From Sphingopyxis sp. 2PD (GTDB lineage: Bacteria > Pseudomonadota > Alphaproteobacteria > Sphingomonadales > Sphingomonadaceae), in assembly GCF_005503695.1 (NCBI RefSeq), contig NZ_SCMU01000031.1, positions 1 through 37,784 of the forward strand: DNA of 37,784 nucleotides, in the 5' to 3' direction. Below are positions 29,685 through 37,784 of this stretch, in pieces; the first letter of the stretch is position 1, and every line of letters begins with the position of its first letter. Both the position numbers and the translations under genes were made by a program. A model generated the notes under the pieces. The model saw only the letters and a program-made list of their open reading frames with translations. It was not told the origin of the DNA and did not search any database.

Positions 29685-30614
29685 CTAAGCCGATGGCGCC
29701 CCAACGTCAACGTCTGCTGATCCCTGCCCCGCGTCCATATGCGCGAGCGGATGGCGACGGTTGACCAGTTCGACCAGCCGGCGGCTGTCGACATGGGTAT
29801 AGATTTCGGTCGTCGCGATATCGGCATGGCCCAGCATCAGTTGCAGCGCGCGCAGATCAGCGCCGCCTTCGAGCAAATGGGTGGCAAAGGCGTGGCGCAG
29901 GACGTGCGGGCTGACCGCGGTCGGATCGATCCCCGCCCTACCCGCAAGGTCGCGCAGCATCTGGAACAGCCGGACGCGCGACACATGGCTTTTTCCCGAC
30001 GGAAACAGCCAGGGCGATGCGTCGGCGAGCAGCGGAAGCCAGCGGTCGAGCGCACTGCGGGCGCGATCCGACAGCGGCACCAGCCGCTCCTTGTCGCCCT
30101 TCCCCCTGACGATCAGAAATTCGCGCTCGCCGCCGATCGCGCGGCGCGGCAGCGTCACCAGCTCGCTCGCGCGGAGCCCCGATCCGTAGAGAAGTTCGAG
30201 CAGCAGCAGCATGCGGACCGCTGCGGCGGGCGGTGCATCGCCAGCCGCTTCCGCCTCGGCCTGCGCAAACAATTGTTCGACATGCGCGTGGGTCAGGATG
30301 CGCGGCAGCGCGCGGCGCGTTGCGGGGCGCGCAATGTCGAGCGCGGGATTGTCGGCCCGGTCGCCCTCACCCTGCAGAAAGGCAAAAAACTGGCGCAGGG
30401 CCGACAGCTTGCGCGCGGCGCTGCTCGCCGCAAGCGACTGATAATCGGCCATCAACTGGCGCAACGCCGCGACATCGGCACCGGCGAGCGGGCCTTTGAC
30501 CCGTTCTGCCGCCTGTTCCAGATCGCGGCGATATGCGACCAGCGTGTTGCGCGAAGCACCGCGCTCGGCCGCCATCATCTCCAGAAAGCGGTCGATCGCG
30601 GCGCCGTCAGACAT
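29685..30614 (-). CDS. xerD: chromosome-dimer resolving tyrosine recombinase
   Basis: 309 aa from the ATG. Full N-terminal SAM-like domain (IDRFLEMMAAERGASRNTLVAYRRDL) and catalytic domain: Arg in YGSGLRASELV, Lys in VRGKGDKERLVPL, HxxR in SPHVLRHAFATHLL, His in MLGHADIATT, Tyr in EIYTHV. The HVLRHAFATHLLEGGADLRALQ segment favours XerD over XerC. It resolves dimers at dif with XerC. A GTG at 30647 overlapping the upstream gene is an alternative start adding 11 residues. This is a housekeeping enzyme, unrelated to the element's integrase. Confidence 0.88.
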   Translation of the reverse strand: MSDGAAIDRFLEMMAAERGASRNTLVAYRRDLEQAAERVKGPLAGADVAALRQLMADYQSLAASSAARKLSALRQFFAFLQGEGDRADNPALDIARPATRRALPRILTHAHVEQLFAQAEAEAAGDAPPAAAVRMLLLLELLYGSGLRASELVTLPRRAIGGEREFLIVRGKGDKERLVPLSDRARSALDRWLPLLADASPWLFPSGKSHVSRVRLFQMLRDLAGRAGIDPTAVSPHVLRHAFATHLLEGGADLRALQLMLGHADIATTEIYTHVDSRRLVELVNRRHPLAHMDAGQGSADVDVGAPSA

Positions 30615-30639
30615 GGTCGAACCGGTCACGCTGGCCGGT

Positions 30640-32454
30640 TCAGACACGCACCAGCGCTTCGGCGGCGATCATCCGCGCTTCGGACGCCAGCCCGACCTCG
30701 CGCAGCGCGCGGACGATATAATAGAGATGATAGGGCGGGACTTTCGACCATTCGCCCTGCATCCCCGCTGCGGCGAGCAGGGCGACCATGCCGGGTTCGC
30801 GGCGTTCGGCCGCCGCCATGATCGCGCGCGACCAGCGCGTCTGCTTACCCAGATCGACCTCGAGGTCGCTCGCTGCCGACGCCGCGGCACCGGCATCGAT
30901 CCGCCCAAGCCCTGCGAGCCCCGCGAGCAGGAATTTCGACCGGAGATAGTCGGCGCTGTCGTCATTGCCCGAAAATTGTCCAACCGTTCCCGCCGTCGTG
31001 CCATTGAGTGGCCGCGGCGATCCGACCGCGAGTACGCCCCAGGCGCGGCTGCCCACGGTGACTGTCGGCACCCACGCGATCGCATTGGCGTCATAGCCGC
31101 CCGCGAGCATTGATCCCAACAGCTGCCACGGATCGTCGCCGATTTCTGTGTTCACCGGCAACGCTGCGGCAGCGCGCGCGGTCGACACCATTGCGGCGTA
31201 GCGCTGCACCGGTGTGCTGCCAGCGGCCCAGATCGCCTCCATCGCTGCATAACGATCGGCGCGGCGTGCCGAGCCGAAGGCCGCGCGGAGCTGGTCGGTT
31301 TGCGCCGCGAGCGCTTCGGACGGCTCCTCTTCCCCCGCCGCAGCGCTCAGCAACGACACATAGGCATCGCTCGACAGGACGCCGCGCGCAGCGGCTTCGG
31401 GCGCAGCGGCGATGCGGCTCGCCATGTCGGTCATCGGCGCAAGCACCGTCCAGCCCTTCATATTCGCAGGCGCGGCAGTGCGCAGCGCCTCGGGAACGGG
31501 AACCGCGGTCGCCGTCGCCATGCCGAACCGCCAGCTGGTCAACCGATCGACATTGTCCCATTCGATCGTTGTCGACCGGCGTCCGCTGCCCGTCGCGCCG
31601 AGCACGCGCTCGGCAAGCAATATGTCAAAATTGGAAATCCTGCCGCTCGACCGCACGCGACCGATCGCCCAGCCCGCCGGCCCCGCCTCGCCCGACAGGC
31701 CCGAACAGATTGCCGACGCCAGCCGCCACGCCTGCTCGTCGCCATGCGCCAGTCCCGCGGGAACATAGGCGCACAGGCCCGCCGGATCGGCATTGGCCAG
31801 ATAAGTCTGCTGCGCGGCGGCGACCAGTCGCGGGCTCGCGCGGTCGTAATCGACCGACTGGACGATCCAGCGTGCCGCAATCGATTCGCCCATTCGCAAA
31901 AGCAACGAAGCCCGGTCGGCGGCAAGGTCGGCGCCGTTGATCGTTGCGGGCGTATCGATGGCCGAGACGAGCGAACGGCGCAGCAATATCTGGCCCCAGC
32001 GCGACGCGAGTTGGCCGCTCGTCCGCCGCATGATCGCGGCGGCATATTGACCCCGCACCCCGAACGCATCGGGACCGAGCCCACCGGTTTCGGGCGTCAG
32101 CGGCCCGATGCGGGTGAGCAGCCGCCGCGCCCCCGGGGGCAGGTCATATTTCAGCGTGCCGGGCTCAACCGTTTCGTCATCGACATCGTCTTCGTCGGCG
32201 TCATCGGTCGCCCCGGCGGTGTCGGTCGAACCGACGGTCGGGGTGACCGGCGGCGGGGTCGTGCCGTTTTTCGGTACCGATGTCGGCGCGGGGGTTTGCG
32301 ACGGCGTTGGCGTGGGGCGCGGCGCGGGGGTGTCGGCTGGGTTGCCGAAACCTTCGGGCAGCAGCGATTCCTGTGCGATCGCGGGCAACACCAGCGCCGC
32401 GGCGAGCGCGGAGCCCGACAGGCCCAAGGTCAGCGTCAGCAATTTCTTCGTCAT
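30640..32454 (-). CDS. secreted hypothetical protein with proline/threonine linker
   Basis: 604 aa. Signal peptide MTKKLLTLTLGLSGSALAAALVLPAIAQ, a Pro-Thr-rich linker (about 40-75), an acidic patch (DDADEDDVDDE), then a long helical domain rich in alanine (LLRRSLVSAIDTPATINGADLAADRASLLLRMGESIAARWI...) that may consist of TPR-like repeats. No catalytic motif. Likely periplasmic or cell-surface. It precedes xerD by overlap or a short gap, an arrangement I associate with sphingomonads, but the function is not known. Confidence 0.75.
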   Translation of the reverse strand: MTKKLLTLTLGLSGSALAAALVLPAIAQESLLPEGFGNPADTPAPRPTPTPSQTPAPTSVPKNGTTPPPVTPTVGSTDTAGATDDADEDDVDDETVEPGTLKYDLPPGARRLLTRIGPLTPETGGLGPDAFGVRGQYAAAIMRRTSGQLASRWGQILLRRSLVSAIDTPATINGADLAADRASLLLRMGESIAARWIVQSVDYDRASPRLVAAAQQTYLANADPAGLCAYVPAGLAHGDEQAWRLASAICSGLSGEAGPAGWAIGRVRSSGRISNFDILLAERVLGATGSGRRSTTIEWDNVDRLTSWRFGMATATAVPVPEALRTAAPANMKGWTVLAPMTDMASRIAAAPEAAARGVLSSDAYVSLLSAAAGEEEPSEALAAQTDQLRAAFGSARRADRYAAMEAIWAAGSTPVQRYAAMVSTARAAAALPVNTEIGDDPWQLLGSMLAGGYDANAIAWVPTVTVGSRAWGVLAVGSPRPLNGTTAGTVGQFSGNDDSADYLRSKFLLAGLAGLGRIDAGAAASAASDLEVDLGKQTRWSRAIMAAAERREPGMVALLAAAGMQGEWSKVPPYHLYYIVRALREVGLASEARMIAAEALVRV

Positions 32455-32580
32455 TGCGCCGCGCTTTCGCCAATCTTGTCGGCCACGTCCACCTCTATCG
32501 TTCACGCCCGCGCGATCGGGCTTGCACTATCGCCGAAAACCGTTGTTCCGCGCGTAGCGGGCGGTATAGCCGCGCGCACC

Positions 32581-33171
32581 ATGTCGCGAAACCCGAAAAG
32601 CCCGGCACCAAACAGCTCCAGCGCGATCCCCGCCGCAATTCGCGAGCGCTCGATCGTGCTCGTCGGGTTGATGGGGTCAGGAAAATCGACCGTCGGCCGC
32701 CGTCTGGCGGGGCGGCTCGGGATGCGGTTCGCCGACGCCGACGACGAAATCGAACGCGCCGCCGACATGACGATCGCTGACATTTTCGAACGCTTTGGCG
32801 AAGCGCATTTCCGCGACGGCGAGCGGCGCGTAATCGCGCGCATGCTGGCGGGAAAACCGATGGTGCTGGCAACCGGCGGCGGCGCGTTCATCAACCCCGA
32901 AACACGCGCGCTGATCCTCCGGGACAGCCTGTGCATCTGGCTCGACGCCGACATCCCGACACTGGTCGAGCGCGTCGGGCGCCGCAGCCATCGTCCGCTG
33001 CTCAAGAACCGTGACCCCGGCGAGGTGCTGCGCGAACTGGCCGCGGTCCGCAATCCCATCTATGCCGAAGCGCATCTGCGCGTCAGTTCGGCGAGCACGC
33101 CGCACGACCAGACGGTCCGCGCGATTTTGCAAGCCCTGTCGAAGTGGGAAGATCCGCAATGGAACAGCTGA
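32581..33171 (+). CDS. aroK: shikimate kinase
   Basis: 196 aa. The P-loop is LVGLMGSGKSTVGRRLA, the shikimate-binding Asp-rich motif is FADADDEIERAADMTI with FRDGERR, and ATGGGAFINPETR and LLKNRDPGEVL follow. It phosphorylates shikimate at the 3-OH using ATP in chorismate synthesis. The ATG used adds a 23-residue N-terminal extension before the conserved core. It overlaps aroB by 13 bp and is divergent from the secreted protein gene. Confidence 0.94.
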   Translation: MSRNPKSPAPNSSSAIPAAIRERSIVLVGLMGSGKSTVGRRLAGRLGMRFADADDEIERAADMTIADIFERFGEAHFRDGERRVIARMLAGKPMVLATGGGAFINPETRALILRDSLCIWLDADIPTLVERVGRRSHRPLLKNRDPGEVLRELAAVRNPIYAEAHLRVSSASTPHDQTVRAILQALSKWEDPQWNS

Positions 33172-34262
33172 CCGTAGAACTTGGCGCGCGCAGCTATCCG
33201 GTGCTGATCGGCGACGGGCTGATCCGCGAGATCGGCGCGCATGTTGCTCCGCTGCTCAAACGCCCGCGGACGATGATCGTCACCGACACCCATGTCGCCG
33301 ACCACTATCTTGTACCGCTCGGCACCGCGCTGGCGATGGAGAATATCTCCTTTTCGTCCTTCGTCCTCGACCCCGGTGAAGCCACCAAAAGCTGGGCGGG
33401 GCTCGCGCGGCTGACCGAATGGCTGATCGGCGAAGGTGTCGAGCGCAGCGACCATGTCATAGCACTCGGCGGCGGGGTGATCGGCGATCTCGTCGGCTTT
33501 GCGTGCAGCATCGTCAAACGCGGCTGCCACTTCATTCAAGTCCCGACCACCCTGTTGGCGCAGGTTGACAGCAGCGTCGGCGGCAAGACCGCGATCAATG
33601 TTGCGGCAGGCAAGAACATGATCGGCGCTTTTCATCAACCCGCGCTGGTCGTGATCGACCCCGCCACGCTCGACACGCTGCCGCGCCGCGATCTCGCCGC
33701 AGGCTATGCCGAGGTGGTCAAATATGGCCTGATCGACGACGCGGATTTCTTTGCCTGGTGCGAGGTGAACGGCGACGCGCTGCTCGCAGGCGACGGTGCC
33801 GCGCGGCACAAGGCGATCGCCCACAGTGTCGCCACAAAAGCCCGTATCGTCGCCGCCGACGAGCGCGAGACGCAGGATATTCGCGCCTTGCTCAACCTCG
33901 GCCACAGCTTTGGCCACGCGCTCGAAGCCGAGACCGGCTATTCCGACCGGCTACTCCACGGTGAGGCCGTCGCCGCGGGCATGGCGCTGGCGCATCGTTT
34001 CTCGGCAGCGCAAGGCCTGTGTCCGGCCGCCGACGCCGAACGGGTCGCAGCGCACCTGGCCGCAGTCGGGCTGCCGCATGACCTCGCCAGCGCCGGGATT
34101 GACGCCACCGGTGCGACGCTGACCGCCCATATGGCGCATGACAAGAAAGTGCGCGGCGGCAAACTGCCGCTGATCCTGAGCCGCGGCATCGGGCAGAGCT
34201 TTGTTACCGACGCCTACGGACTGGATGCGGTGGCGGCGTTTCTGGACCGGCAGAACGGTTAG
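33159..34262 (+). CDS. aroB: 3-dehydroquinate synthase
   Basis: 367 aa, typical length. The NAD-binding glycine-rich motif GGGVIGDLVGFACSIVKRGC, the active-site segment QVPTTLLAQVDSSVGGKTAIN, the zinc ligands in KYGLI...E, NLGHSFGHALE and LLHGEAVAAGM are all seen. It converts DAHP to 3-dehydroquinate. The ATG at 33159 lies within the aroK end; coupling is likely. Confidence 0.96.
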   Translation: MEQLTVELGARSYPVLIGDGLIREIGAHVAPLLKRPRTMIVTDTHVADHYLVPLGTALAMENISFSSFVLDPGEATKSWAGLARLTEWLIGEGVERSDHVIALGGGVIGDLVGFACSIVKRGCHFIQVPTTLLAQVDSSVGGKTAINVAAGKNMIGAFHQPALVVIDPATLDTLPRRDLAAGYAEVVKYGLIDDADFFAWCEVNGDALLAGDGAARHKAIAHSVATKARIVAADERETQDIRALLNLGHSFGHALEAETGYSDRLLHGEAVAAGMALAHRFSAAQGLCPAADAERVAAHLAAVGLPHDLASAGIDATGATLTAHMAHDKKVRGGKLPLILSRGIGQSFVTDAYGLDAVAAFLDRQNG

Positions 34263-34281
34263 ATTTCACACCCCCCAAGGT

Positions 34282-34372
34282 CCGTTTGCCCTGAGCTTGT
34301 CGAAGGGTCGTTCTTTCTTCTTTACGCCGGAAAGAGAGCAGAACGGTGCTTCGACAAGCTCAGCACAAACGG
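34282..34372. repeat. REP-like inverted repeat between aroB and the antiporter gene
   Basis: 24-nt arms (34282-34305 and 34349-34372) match at 22 positions; the common core is CTGAGCTTGTCGAAG and its complement, with 43 nt between. It lies between convergent genes. The CTTCGACAAGCTCAG core is a dispersed intergenic palindrome I associate with sphingomonad genomes. Confidence 0.85.
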
Positions 34373-34404
34373 GGGTTGGGCGAAAACCACACGAGCGACG
34401 AAAC

Positions 34405-36279
34405 CTACCCACCCGTCTCGCCTGCCTCTTTCGCCAGCTTCGCGGCGTTCCGCCGTTCGCGCAGCGTTTCCAGCACGCTCGCCGCTTGCCGTCCGCCGCC
34501 GGCGATGAACCGGTGATCCATCCCCGCCGTCAGATCGCCTTCGCTCATCTGCGCGCGCAGACGCTCCGCATCGAGGTGTCGCAGCGCCTGTTCGACGTCG
34601 GCGATCTCGTCGGCACCGACATCGATCTGCTGCAGCGCCAGCAGCCCCAGCGCGATCGAGCTTTCAAAGGTTTCGCGCACCGCACCGTCGACCCCGGCGC
34701 CGTCGATCGCCATCAGCTGGCGGCGGTCGAACACGCGGGTCAGGATCTTCGCATTCGGGAACGCCTTGACGATCGGCGCCAGCACCGCCGCGTCAAAACT
34801 GCGGTCGTCGGTGCAGAAAATGATCAGCCGCGCCTGATCGGCATCGGCGCGGCGCAGCACGTCGATGCGCAGTCCATCGCCGTAATAGACCTTGGTGTTG
34901 TAGCGCCCCGACGTCTCGATCTGGCTGGCCTTTTTGTCGATCAGCGTCACCGAACAATCGACCGCGTGCAGCATCTGCGTCACGATCTGGCCGAACCGAC
35001 CGTAACCGACGACGATCGCGGATCCGCGCGGTGCATGTTCGGGGTCATCGAGCTCAGCCGCGACGCTATCGGGGGCAAATTCCAGATTGCGCGCGAACAG
35101 CATCAGGAACGGGGTCGAAATCATCGACAGCGTCACGACGGCACTGAACAGGCTCGCCGCCTCAGGGGCGATCAGCTGGGCTTCGGTCGCCTGGGTGAAC
35201 AGCAGAAAGCCGAATTCGCCGCCCTGGCTGAGCAGCAGGCCAAGCCCGAGCGCGACGCTCCACGGCTTGCCGAACAGGCGGACGAGGACGGTCAGCACCG
35301 CGACCTTCACTGCGACCAGCCCGGCGGCCAGCGCCACGACGCGCAGCGGATCGTCGCGAATGACATTGAGGTCGAGCACCATCCCGACTGCGAGGAAAAA
35401 CAATCCGAGCAGCACGAGGCGAAAAGGTTCGATATCGGCCTCGATCTCGTGCCGGTACGGCGAATCCGCAAGCATCACCCCGGCGATAAAGGCGCCGAGC
35501 GCAGTCGACAGGTGCATGCTGTGCATGAAAGCGGCGCTGGCCAGCACGACGAGCAGCCCGACGACGACGAACAGTTCTCGCTCACCGTAACGGCCGATGA
35601 TCCGCAGCAGCGGGTTGAGGACAAAGCGTCCGACTACGACGAGGACGATGATGGCGACGACGGTGTAAAGCGCCATCTGCCACCCCGGCGGCGCCGAAGG
35701 GTCGGCGGGCGCGCGCGACAGCACCGCTATGATCGTGATCATCGGCACGATCGCGAGATCCTGGAACAGCAGGATCGAAAAAGCCTTTTCGCCAAAGGGC
35801 GAATTGATCCGCCCCGAACTTTTCAGGCTAGGCAGCACCTGCGCGGTCGACGACAAAGCCAGCGGCAGCCCGAGCGCCAGCGCCGCCTGCCAACTGAACC
35901 CGAGCGTCACCATGATCAGGCCAGACAGGATTACACCGGTGATGGCCACCTGCGCCAGCCCCAGCCCGAAAATCGCGCGGCGCATATCCCACAAGCGGCG
36001 AGGATGCAGTTCGAGCCCGACGAGAAAGAGCAGAAAGGCGATGCCGATTTCGGCAAAGGCAAGCTTCGATTCACCGCCGCCGACCAAGCCTAGGCCGTAG
36101 GGGCCGACCAGCGAACCCGCGATCAGATAGCCGAGCACTGCGCCCAGCCCCAAACGACGGAAAAGCAGCACGAACAAAGTCGCAACGCCCAGCAAGATTG
36201 CGCCCTCGATCAGCGCGGTATCGACAACCCTTTCGGCCGCCACTTCGGTTGCCACCGCGCTGAGCGCGAGCAGGTTCAT
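34405..36279 (-). CDS. Kef-type cation:proton antiporter (CPA2) with RCK domain
   Basis: 624 aa. About 12 membrane helices (residues about 20-400) of the CPA2 family: GYLIAGSLVGPYGLGLV, IGIAFLLFLVGLELHPRRLW, LALSSTAQVLPSL, and LSTALGAFIAGVMLADS. A TrkA-N/RCK Rossmann domain follows (about 413-530) with the nucleotide motif VVGYGRFGQIV and LIDKKASQIE. KefB/KefC-type proteins export K+ and are gated by glutathione adducts; this one's ligand is unknown. The start overlaps the preceding gene by ATGA. Confidence 0.92.
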   Translation of the reverse strand: MNLLALSAVATEVAAERVVDTALIEGAILLGVATLFVLLFRRLGLGAVLGYLIAGSLVGPYGLGLVGGGESKLAFAEIGIAFLLFLVGLELHPRRLWDMRRAIFGLGLAQVAITGVILSGLIMVTLGFSWQAALALGLPLALSSTAQVLPSLKSSGRINSPFGEKAFSILLFQDLAIVPMITIIAVLSRAPADPSAPPGWQMALYTVVAIIVLVVVGRFVLNPLLRIIGRYGERELFVVVGLLVVLASAAFMHSMHLSTALGAFIAGVMLADSPYRHEIEADIEPFRLVLLGLFFLAVGMVLDLNVIRDDPLRVVALAAGLVAVKVAVLTVLVRLFGKPWSVALGLGLLLSQGGEFGFLLFTQATEAQLIAPEAASLFSAVVTLSMISTPFLMLFARNLEFAPDSVAAELDDPEHAPRGSAIVVGYGRFGQIVTQMLHAVDCSVTLIDKKASQIETSGRYNTKVYYGDGLRIDVLRRADADQARLIIFCTDDRSFDAAVLAPIVKAFPNAKILTRVFDRRQLMAIDGAGVDGAVRETFESSIALGLLALQQIDVGADEIADVEQALRHLDAERLRAQMSEGDLTAGMDHRFIAGGGRQAASVLETLRERRNAAKLAKEAGETGG

Positions 36280-36704
36280 ACCCGCGCGCCTTGTTTTTCG
36301 AGCGCCAATATCGCGGCGTCGAACGGCAGCAGGATCGCGCCCTGCCGCGCGGGATAGTCACGCGCCGGGGCGAGCAGGTCGAATCCGGGCCAGTCAGGCG
36401 TGTTGCCGCTGCCGGCAAACCAGCTGGCGATCGCATCGCGTGCGGCGCGAATCTCGTCGCCACTGCGCCCCGGCGCGTGCCGCGCCAGCAGCGTCGCCGC
36501 AGCCTGCCCCAGCGCGCAGGCTTCGACGTGCATGCCGATGGCGGTCACCCGCCCATGGTCGTCGGCGTCAAGATCGAGCAGGATGCGGCTCCCGCACAGC
36601 GGCGCCCGCGCCGTCGCGTGATACCCCGCATCGGGTTTGGGAAGGTGGTCGGAGGTCGCCACCGCCAGCGCCAAAATATCGCGATTGTAGAGCGGCGCGC
36701 TCAT
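36276..36704 (-). CDS. IscU/NifU-like iron-sulphur scaffold-type protein
   Basis: 142 aa with the fold markers of the IscU/NifU N-terminal domain: NRDILALAVATSDHLPKPD, APLCGSRILLDLDADDHGRVTAIGMHVEACALGQAAATLLA. Two of the three usual cluster-ligand cysteines are visible (LCGSR and EACALG). The third, in the C-terminal helix (usually R-x-x-C-x-x-L), is replaced around ARQGAILLPFDAA. It may therefore bind a cluster weakly or serve another role. It overlaps both neighbours by ATGA, tying it to cvpA and the antiporter. Confidence 0.85.
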   Translation of the reverse strand: MSAPLYNRDILALAVATSDHLPKPDAGYHATARAPLCGSRILLDLDADDHGRVTAIGMHVEACALGQAAATLLARHAPGRSGDEIRAARDAIASWFAGSGNTPDWPGFDLLAPARDYPARQGAILLPFDAAILALEKQGARV

Positions 36705-37231
36705 GACGTTGTCGCTTCGGCTTCGCGCGCCGCGGCGCGGCGTTCGGCGATCACCTTGCTCAGCGCCGCGCTCGTCGCGTTGAGCGCGGGATAGGTGCGG
36801 CTTTCGGTCATCCACACCGGGCGCTGCGCGTTGCCATAGCCAATGTCGTACAGCAGCGTCACCACCATGAAGCCGAGCGCCGCGATCATCAGCCCCTTCA
36901 CCGCGCCGAAGCCGGCGCCGAGGCCGCGGTCAAAACCGCCGACGAGCGACGCGCGGCTGCGCTGTCCCATCGCGCGCGATCCCCATTTCGCAAAGGCGAA
37001 CACGCCGCCGAACAGCAGCACGAACGCCAGCATCGCGGCGCCGCCATCGCTGCCGACCCAGCCGGTGAGCAGATCGGTCGTGACAGGATGGAAAAACCGC
37101 ACCGCCGCGATCGCCAGAACCCAGGCAAGCAACGATGTCACTTCCTGCACCAGGCCGCGCGAAAAACCGAGTACCGCGCTGCCGCCGACGAGCGTCAGTA
37201 CGAGTATGTCCAGAGCTGTCAGACTTCCCAT
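36701..37231 (-). CDS. cvpA: CvpA family membrane protein
   Basis: 176 aa. The N-terminal half has four hydrophobic segments typical of CvpA: ALDILVLTLVGGSAVLGFSRGLVQEVTSLLAWVLAIAAVRFF, AMLAFVLLFGGVFAFAKWG and AVKGLMIAALGFMVVTLL, with the conserved GxxRGLVQEVxSLLAW and DRGLGAGFGAVKG motifs. The C-terminus is hydrophilic. Linked to envelope and toxin-export phenotypes in other bacteria. It starts ten bases after radA's stop. Confidence 0.93.
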   Translation of the reverse strand: MGSLTALDILVLTLVGGSAVLGFSRGLVQEVTSLLAWVLAIAAVRFFHPVTTDLLTGWVGSDGGAAMLAFVLLFGGVFAFAKWGSRAMGQRSRASLVGGFDRGLGAGFGAVKGLMIAALGFMVVTLLYDIGYGNAQRPVWMTESRTYPALNATSAALSKVIAERRAAAREAEATTS

Positions 37232-37241
37232 TCAAGGGTGG

Positions 37242-37784
37242 CTAGTCGCGACCGAGCATCAGGTCAACGAGTTCGCCGAGCCGGTCGAAACCGGTCACCG
37301 CTATTCCGCCGACGGCCTTCAGCCCCTTTGGCCCCCAAGCGCGCGAAAAACCGAGCTTTGCCGCTTCGCGCAGCCGCAGCCCATCGTGCGAAACCTGCCG
37401 CACCTCACCCGACAGCGACAATTCGCCGAACACGATGGCGTCGGCAGGGACGGGTCGCTCGCTGAAGGCCGAGATCAGTGCCGCCGCGACCGCCAGGTCG
37501 GCCGCGGGGTCGGTCAGGCGATAACCGCCCGCGATGTTGAGATAAACTTCGGCGCCGCCCAGCTGGAGCCCGCAGCGCGCCTCGAGCACCGCGAGCACCA
37601 TTGCGAGGCGCCCGCTGTCCCAGCCGACGACGGCGCGGCGCGGCGTCGCGCCACTCGCCAGCCGCACGGTCAGCGCCTGCACCTCGACCAGCACCGGGCG
37701 TGTACCCTCCAATGCCGGAAACACCACCGACCCCGGTACGTCGCGGCTGCGGTCGGTCAGGAACAGGCTCGACGGGTTTGCCAC
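37242..37784 (-). CDS. radA: DNA repair protein RadA, C-terminal part (runs off the window)
   Basis: 180 codons of the C-terminal half. ANPSSLFLTDRSRDVPGSVVFPALEGTRPVLVEVQALT links the ATPase core to the Lon-like domain, with LAMVLAVLEARCGLQLGGAEVYLNIAGGYRLTDPAADLAVAAALIS and FGELSLSGEVRQV. RadA is a RecA-like helicase promoting branch migration in recombination repair. The Walker A, KNRFG motif and zinc finger lie outside the window; the apparent start at the edge is not real. Confidence 0.96.
   Translation of the reverse strand: MANPSSLFLTDRSRDVPGSVVFPALEGTRPVLVEVQALTVRLASGATPRRAVVGWDSGRLAMVLAVLEARCGLQLGGAEVYLNIAGGYRLTDPAADLAVAAALISAFSERPVPADAIVFGELSLSGEVRQVSHDGLRLREAAKLGFSRAWGPKGLKAVGGIAVTGFDRLGELVDLMLGRD

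Noticed and set aside
31300..33171. 623-codon frame as a fused shikimate kinase
   Set aside because: The upstream part is antisense to the secreted protein gene; aroK homology starts after the ATG at 32581.
1..37784. CRISPR arrays or insertion sequences
   Set aside because: No regularly spaced repeats of CRISPR type and no transposase or IS end pairs were found on either strand.

Overview
The window is a high-GC alphaproteobacterial chromosome segment. The gene content on the right (Flp pilins, M48 protease, accA-xerD, aroKB, cvpA-radA, NDUFAF5-like methyltransferase) and a CTGAGCTTGTCGAAG-type intergenic repeat suggest a sphingomonad, perhaps Sphingopyxis. That placement is an inference from recognised families, not a database result.

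It falls into two parts divided by a tRNA-Arg(CCT) gene on the minus strand (23409-23485). Left of the tRNA 3' end (1 to about 23400) is an integrated phage-like element. It has a tyrosine integrase, a MerR-type repressor divergent from an excisionase-like gene across a 16-bp perfect inverted repeat, and a tightly overlapping early operon of mostly unknown small genes. That operon includes a winged-helix replication-like protein with iteron-like repeats inside its gene. Next come a second HTH protein, a fibre-like Ig/LamG protein and small late-type genes, closed by tandem terminators. A cargo zone follows: a ThsB-like TIR gene overlapping a SLATT/DUF4231 membrane-protein gene (candidate anti-phage pair, with the SLATT frame broken at a T12 tract), a minimal ATP-dependent ligase, small unknowns, an SRAP (YedK/HMCES) protein, and single genes separated by a 73-bp repeat. 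A plus-strand cluster with a thermonuclease-like secreted protein and a minus-strand tail pair (DUF6441-like plus a 1223-aa tape measure) complete it. No terminase, portal, capsid or lysis gene is visible, so it is a defective prophage, a satellite, or an element whose remainder lies left of the window.

Right of the tRNA is ordinary chromosome: comF-grxC-DUF1178; a methyltransferase convergent with mutT; two orphan Flp pilins; an M48/LysM protease; a secreted unknown with xerD and accA; aroK-aroB; a Kef-type antiporter, an IscU-like protein and cvpA with ATGA overlaps; and the C-terminal half of radA running off the edge.

As a working model, the repressor palindrome sets the lysogeny choice, the rep gene may carry its own origin, and the cargo protects host or element from other phages. 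The most interesting points are the TIR-SLATT pair with its homopolymer frameshift, the iteron array inside the rep gene, the cassette-like 73-bp repeats, and a repeated W-x(9,10)-W module shared by three small proteins.
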